DNA of 22,562 nt from Rhodospirillales bacterium (GTDB lineage Bacteria; Pseudomonadota; Alphaproteobacteria; CACIAM-22H2). Location: the NCBI GenBank assembly GCA_016195145.1, contig JACQAF010000273.1:1-22562 (forward strand), written 5' to 3'. Positions 21,221 to 22,562 of this stretch are shown here, piece by piece. The first letter of the stretch is position 1. Every line of letters begins with the position of its first letter. Under the pieces are notes generated by a model. It worked only from the letters and a program-made list of their open reading frames with translations, made no database searches and was not told the DNA's origin. Both the position numbers and the translations under genes were made by a program.

Positions 21221-22383
21221 AGCGGCTGATTCTCGGATTGCTGATCGTCGGCGGCTTGGCGACAGCCGGATACTACGCCCGCGATGCCTGGCTGAGCCCG
21301 GCCGCATCGACGACCGGAACGACCCGGACGCCAGGGCCGGCGCAACCGGTGCTCGCCGGCGTCGTAGCGCAGACCGCCGTGCCGGTCGAATTGACCACCA
21401 TCGGCGCGGTGCAGCCGATCGCCACCGTGCTGATCAAGGCACGGCTCGACGGCGAGATCGCCGCGATCCATTTCGAGGAAGGGCAGGAGGTCAAGCAGGG
21501 GGATCTGCTGTTCGGCCTCGATGCGCGCGCCCTGAACGCGCAATTGCGGCAGGCAGAAGCCAATCTGGCCCGCGACCGCGCCCAGTTCGGGCGCGCCATG
21601 CTGGAGATGAAACGGCAACAGGAGCTGGTCCAGCGCGACTTCACCTCGCGCCAGAAGCTGGAACAGATCCAGGCCGAGGTCTTGGCGCTCGAGGCGACCG
21701 TTCGCTCCGGCGAAGCGGCGGCCGAAGCGGCGCGTGTGACGCTGAGCTACACCGTTATCCGCTCGCCGATCTCCGGCAAGACCGGGGCGGTCGCGCTCAA
21801 GCCCGGCAACAACGTCAAGGCGAACGACACGGCGCCGCTGGTCACCGTTACCCAGATGCGGCCGATCTATGTTTCGTTCACTATTCCCGAGCGCCAGCTC
21901 GCCGTGATCCGCACCGCGCGCGAGCAGGGCAGGGTGCCGGTGAGCGCGGCTCTGCCCGGGCAATCATCGCCGCCCGAGGAAGGCATGCTGACCTTCATCG
22001 ACAATCAGGTCGAAGCGGTGACCGGAACGATCGGCCTGAAGGCGACGTTCGAAAATGCGCAGAACCGCCTGTGGCCGGGGCAGTTCGTCAATGTGCGGAT
22101 GACCCTTGGCGTCGAGGCGGATGCGCTGGTCGTGCCGACGGCCGCAGTGCAGACCGGCCAGAGCGGTTTCTACGTTTTTGTTATCGAAGCCGATAGCCGG
22201 GTGAAAGTCCGGCCGATCGCCGTCGGCCGCGCGCATGGCGATATCACGGTCGTAACGGGCGTGCGGGCCGGCGAACGGGTGGTGACCGACGGCCATCTGC
22301 GCCTCACCGACGGATCGCGGGTCAATGTCATTCAACCGCCGACCGGCCAGCCGCCGGCCGCCGGACGGGAGATACGCTCATGA
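21217..22383 (+). CDS. RND efflux periplasmic adaptor (membrane-fusion protein)
   Basis: This protein has 388 residues from ATG 21217. An N-terminal membrane anchor (residues 4-20, LILGLLIVGGLATAGYY) has no lipobox cysteine, unlike AcrA. Domains follow the usual order: the first lipoyl half (ATVLIKARLDGEIAAIHFEEG, about 70-95), an alpha-hairpin coiled coil (about 105-180), the second lipoyl half (LSYTVIRSPISGKTGAVALKPG), a beta-barrel (about 210-290, RPIYVSFTIPERQL) and a membrane-proximal domain (VVPTAAVQTGQSGFYVFV). The pattern is closest to MdtA-like adaptors. It links the inner-membrane RND pump to an outer-membrane channel. The stop overlaps the pump start as ATGA (22380-22383). Drug or solvent substrate is unknown. 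Confidence 0.93.
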   Translation: MKRLILGLLIVGGLATAGYYARDAWLSPAASTTGTTRTPGPAQPVLAGVVAQTAVPVELTTIGAVQPIATVLIKARLDGEIAAIHFEEGQEVKQGDLLFGLDARALNAQLRQAEANLARDRAQFGRAMLEMKRQQELVQRDFTSRQKLEQIQAEVLALEATVRSGEAAAEAARVTLSYTVIRSPISGKTGAVALKPGNNVKANDTAPLVTVTQMRPIYVSFTIPERQLAVIRTAREQGRVPVSAALPGQSSPPEEGMLTFIDNQVEAVTGTIGLKATFENAQNRLWPGQFVNVRMTLGVEADALVVPTAAVQTGQSGFYVFVIEADSRVKVRPIAVGRAHGDITVVTGVRAGERVVTDGHLRLTDGSRVNVIQPPTGQPPAAGREIRS

Positions 22384-22562
22384 ACCTGCCAGAGATGTGC
22401 ATCCGCCGGCCGGTGATGACGACGCTGTTGACGGCGGCGATCCTTATCTTCGGCATGATCGGGTATGCGTATCTGCCGGTCGCGGCCCTGCCGCGGGTGG
22501 ATTTTCCGACTATTTCCGTGTCGGCGACGCTTCCCGGATCGAGCCCGGAATCGATGGCGACG
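22380..22562 (+). CDS. RND efflux pump inner-membrane subunit, N-terminal part (cut by window edge)
   Basis: Sixty-one codons are visible from ATG 22380, overlapping the adaptor stop by four bases. The sequence MNLPEMCIRRPVMTTLLTAAILIFG is the first transmembrane helix of hydrophobe/amphiphile-efflux RND transporters, with the invariant I-RRPV start. ALPRVDFPTISVSATLPGSSPESMAT follows as the start of the periplasmic porter domain; L-P-x-VDFPTI and PGSSPE are typical of MdtB/MdtC-like pumps. With its TetR repressor and adaptor this completes the core of a three-gene efflux cassette. The rest of the protein, about 1000 residues in this family, lies outside the window. Confidence 0.93.
   Translation, partial: MNLPEMCIRRPVMTTLLTAAILIFGMIGYAYLPVAALPRVDFPTISVSATLPGSSPESMAT

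Overview
The window is GC-rich, densely coded bacterial chromosome. The gene families and their arrangement (an Aap-type general amino-acid importer next to a cystathionine beta-lyase, a Nrt/Cmp-type importer linked to cyanase, a single-TM protein and a small conserved hypothetical of alphaproteobacterial flavour) suggest an alphaproteobacterium, probably near Rhodospirillales. This placement is inferred from protein style only. I see no rRNA, tRNA, CRISPR array, insertion sequence or phage gene, and the region looks like ordinary vertically inherited chromosome.

Layout. (1) 1-313 minus: start of a cystathionine beta-lyase gene, cut by the window edge, divergent from (2) 588-4841 plus: aapJ-aapQ-aapM-aapP, a polar/general L-amino-acid ABC importer with a strong hairpin between aapJ and aapQ. 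(3) 4860-8415 minus: Nudix hydrolase, cysteine-synthase-like enzyme, mercaptopyruvate sulfurtransferase and a double-GNAT acetyltransferase, a compact sulfur/redox operon. It is divergent from (4) 8595-9071 plus: an OsmC-family protein; a 16-bp palindrome with promoter-like hexamers lies between them. (5) 9159-12807 minus: Nrt/Cmp-type binding protein, permease and ATPase followed by cyanase, read as a cyanate uptake and degradation operon. A perfect -24/-12 sigma-54 promoter sequence lies about 53 bp upstream of its first start codon. (6) 13121-13615 plus: secreted four-cysteine protein of unknown function, sharing a bidirectional terminator with (7) 13713-14777 minus: an OmpA-type outer-membrane protein. 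A 36-bp interrupted dyad (14933-14968) lies upstream of that gene. (8) 15068-16722 minus: three poorly characterised genes (glycosyltransferase-like, small membrane protein, small soluble protein). (9) 16831-18915 plus: cutA, an MFS transporter and a VOC-family protein. (10) 18939-20285 minus: O-acetylhomoserine sulfhydrylase. (11) 20519-22562 plus: TetR regulator, RND membrane-fusion protein and the start of an RND pump, joined by ATGA overlaps, with a clear TetR-type operator at the promoter.

How the genes fit together. Two themes recur. One is nitrogen scavenging: amino-acid import, and cyanate import with hydrolysis to ammonia and CO2 under probable sigma-54 control. The other is sulfur and thiol metabolism: cystathionine lyase, cysteine synthase, sulfurtransferase, OsmC and O-acetylhomoserine sulfhydrylase. 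The RND cassette is a self-contained, probably autoregulated efflux unit. The most informative signals outside the genes are the sigma-54 promoter, the palindromes at 8507-8522, 14933-14968 and 20464-20481, and the unusual cysteine-containing N-terminus in front of the Tat signal of the cyanate/nitrate-type binding protein.
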